Part shown: positions 60,444 to 61,232 of the stretch, piece by piece
Layout: every line of letters begins with the position of its first letter
Position numbering within the stretch: the first letter of the stretch is position 1
Source: Myxococcales bacterium
GTDB lineage: Bacteria; Myxococcota_A; Polyangia; Polyangiales; Polyangiaceae
Direction of reading: 5' to 3'
NCBI GenBank assembly: GCA_025359105.1
Contig: JANYHK010000093.1
Coordinates: forward strand, 1 to 61,232
DNA length: 61,232 nucleotides
Notes under the pieces: generated by a model
What the model was told of the DNA's origin: nothing
The model's input: the letters and a program-made list of their open reading frames with translations, nothing else
Database searches by the model: none
Translations under genes and position numbers: made by a program

Positions 60444-60770
60444 ATGCGCATGAGCCAGAGGCTTTACGTTGGGAACCTGTCCTTCCACACGACCGCGGAC
60501 GTCGTCCGCACCCTCTTCGCCGAGGCTGGTGAGGTTACGGACGTCCACGTCGTGACGGATCGCGAGACGGGCGGCTCACGCGGCTTCGCCTTCGTGACCA
60601 TGGGCACGCCCGAAGCGGCGACCAAGGCGATCGCGCAGTTTCACGGCATGTCGCTCGAGGGGCGCGCCCTCCGCGTCAACGAGGCCGAGGAGCGCCCCGC
60701 CCGCGGCGGCGGTGGTGGCGGTGGCGGCGGCGGCGGCGGCGGCGGTGGCGGTGGCAGTGGGAAACCGTAA
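60444..60770 (+). CDS. RNA-binding protein with RRM domain and polyglycine tail
   Basis: 108 residues from ATG 60444; ATG 60450 is equally possible. LYVGNLSF is RNP-2 and RGFAFVTM is RNP-1, with GEVTDVHVVTDRETGGS between. This is a single RRM as in cyanobacterial and deltaproteobacterial Rbp proteins. The tail is a run of about 17 glycines, then SGKP. These proteins bind single-stranded RNA and are often cold-induced. The 5' region contains TCCAAC (60367-60372) and GTTGGA (60386-60391), a possible leader hairpin. Confidence 0.9.
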   Translation: MRMSQRLYVGNLSFHTTADVVRTLFAEAGEVTDVHVVTDRETGGSRGFAFVTMGTPEAATKAIAQFHGMSLEGRALRVNEAEERPARGGGGGGGGGGGGGGGGGSGKP

Positions 60771-60910
60771 TTCTGGCGAAGTCGCGCTGGCCTCGGGTGG
60801 TCGTGCTGGGGTGCGGAGGAGCCTCTTTCGCCTCGATGATGTCTCGCTTCCGCCCCGGCATTCACTGGACATCGAGCCGAACGACGCGGTAACGTCCGAA
60901 GCGAACTCAA

Positions 60911-61232
60911 TCAGCCGGGCGGTTTCCCGCCGAGCAGCAGCGCGGCGAGCTTCGCCTTCTGGTCGGGGGTCAGGAACGCCACGAACGCGGTCAGCGGGTC
61001 GGTTTCGGCGGCGTGCGCCGCATTCTGCGCCGCCGGGGTGGGCGGAATCTCCGTACCGCTGGGATTCGTAGGTGGTCCGTCGGACGCTTCAAATCCCCGC
61101 AGGGTCATTTGGTCGCCCGTGCCAGAAGTCGCACGGGCGGACACGAGCCGACGTAACCCTTCGCCAATAAGGGGTTGCGTCGGCTCTGTCATTTTCTGCC
61201 CGACCGTGTTCGCTCCTGCGTGCGCCGGATTC
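60911..61232 (-). CDS. uncertain reading frame at window edge
   Basis: From ATG 61192 a frame encodes 93 residues. It has no stop up to the window edge, so the true start may lie outside. The C-terminal part (ETDPLTAFVAFLTPDQKAKLAALLLGG) looks like a helical hairpin and could be a real domain end. The N-terminal part lies over two strong hairpins (61114-61186) and reads TLRGFEASDGPPTNPSG, unlike a folded protein. It could be the tail of a larger protein such as a recombinase, or not coding at all. I cannot decide from this window. Confidence 0.3.
   Translation of the reverse strand, partial: NPAHAGANTVGQKMTEPTQPLIGEGLRRLVSARATSGTGDQMTLRGFEASDGPPTNPSGTEIPPTPAAQNAAHAAETDPLTAFVAFLTPDQKAKLAALLLGGKPPG
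61114..61139. repeat. hairpin 1: perfect 9-bp inverted repeat, 8-base loop
   Basis: CGCCCGTGC (61114-61122) and GCACGGGCG (61131-61139) pair without mismatch around CAGAAGTC. It is followed after five bases by a second, larger hairpin. The pair is the strongest local structure in the window. Confidence 0.7.
61145..61186 (+). repeat. hairpin 2: 17-bp stem with two G.U pairs, 8-base loop
   Basis: GAGCCGACGTAACCC (61145-61159) pairs with GGGTTGCGTCGGCTC (61172-61186). The stem extends by two pairs to 61161/61170, leaving the loop CGCCAATA. The two imperfect positions are U.G wobble pairs in plus-strand RNA but A-C mismatches in minus-strand RNA. This favours an RNA transcribed from the plus strand, opposite to the reading frame over it. 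Confidence 0.7.

Noticed and set aside
61084-61105. Possible tRNA T-arm (TTCAAATCC) and a tRNA-derived attachment site
   Set aside because: The five bases before TTCAAAT do not pair with those after it, and no anticodon or D arm can be built around it.
1-61232. CRISPR arrays, transposases, rRNA and tRNA genes
   Set aside because: I looked for regularly spaced direct repeats, transposase-like motifs and conserved RNA segments and saw none.

Overview
This window looks like a chromosomal segment of a large-genome, very GC-rich Deltaproteobacterium-type organism, most likely a myxobacterium (Myxococcota, Polyangiales-like). The assignment is an inference. It rests on the very high GC content, the many secreted lipoproteins with Gly/Asp/Ala/Pro-rich linkers and cysteine-rich cores, a eukaryote-type Ser/Thr kinase next to an FHA-sigma54 activator, an AgmX/PglI-type tail domain, STAND/TPR regulators and DUF1501-type secreted proteins. 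I recognise no rRNA, tRNA, CRISPR array, transposase or replication origin.

Layout. 0-10.9 kb: a truncated secreted lipoprotein at the left edge, several small lipoproteins, an HSL-type hydrolase, a STAND-type P-loop ATPase, a DUF1993 protein, and a minus-strand group with a copper monooxygenase/cytochrome c fusion, a PEGA-like membrane protein and a Ser/Thr kinase. 10.9-20.5 kb: an FHA-sigma54 regulator divergent from the kinase, an ALDH7-family dehydrogenase, and a two-gene unit of a lipovitellin-like/HEAT protein and a 1050-residue secreted protein. 20.5-34.9 kb: a CbiX-like chelatase, a three-gene secreted DUF1501 unit, a SWIM-SNF2 ATPase, lipoprotein forms of a Bcp peroxiredoxin and a pirin, an acyl-CoA dehydrogenase, a phospholipase-D-like lipoprotein, a TPR/winged-helix protein derived from a STAND regulator and a TIP30-like NAD(P)-binding protein. 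35-42 kb: secreted lipoproteins, a START-like protein and a DTW protein, including one lipoprotein gene with a frameshift. 41.6-49 kb: a plsC-speA-fcs group, a DEAD-box RNA helicase with a 12-residue repeat linker and a small HTH protein. 49-53 kb: a Kir-type channel with a saccharopine-reductase-like enzyme, flanked by gene fragments. 53-56.1 kb: a tightly coupled four-gene unit of one zinc-ribbon protein and three two-domain YbjQ (heavy-metal-binding) paralogues. 56.1-61.2 kb: a hydrolase remnant, an FAD oxidoreductase overlapping a V4R-like sensor histidine kinase, a repeat protein, an RRM protein and an edge region with two strong adjacent hairpins.

The best candidates for an undescribed system are the triple tandem YbjQ cluster (53.1-56.1 kb), the lipovitellin-like/HEAT pair (15.0-20.1 kb) and the twin-hairpin element at the right edge, whose G.U pattern suggests an RNA read from the plus strand. 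A second theme is decay. The window holds at least five fragments or truncated relatives: a sigma54 AAA+ remnant, two alpha/beta-hydrolase remnants, a PhnD-like half protein and a STAND regulator without its P-loop, plus one frameshifted lipoprotein gene.
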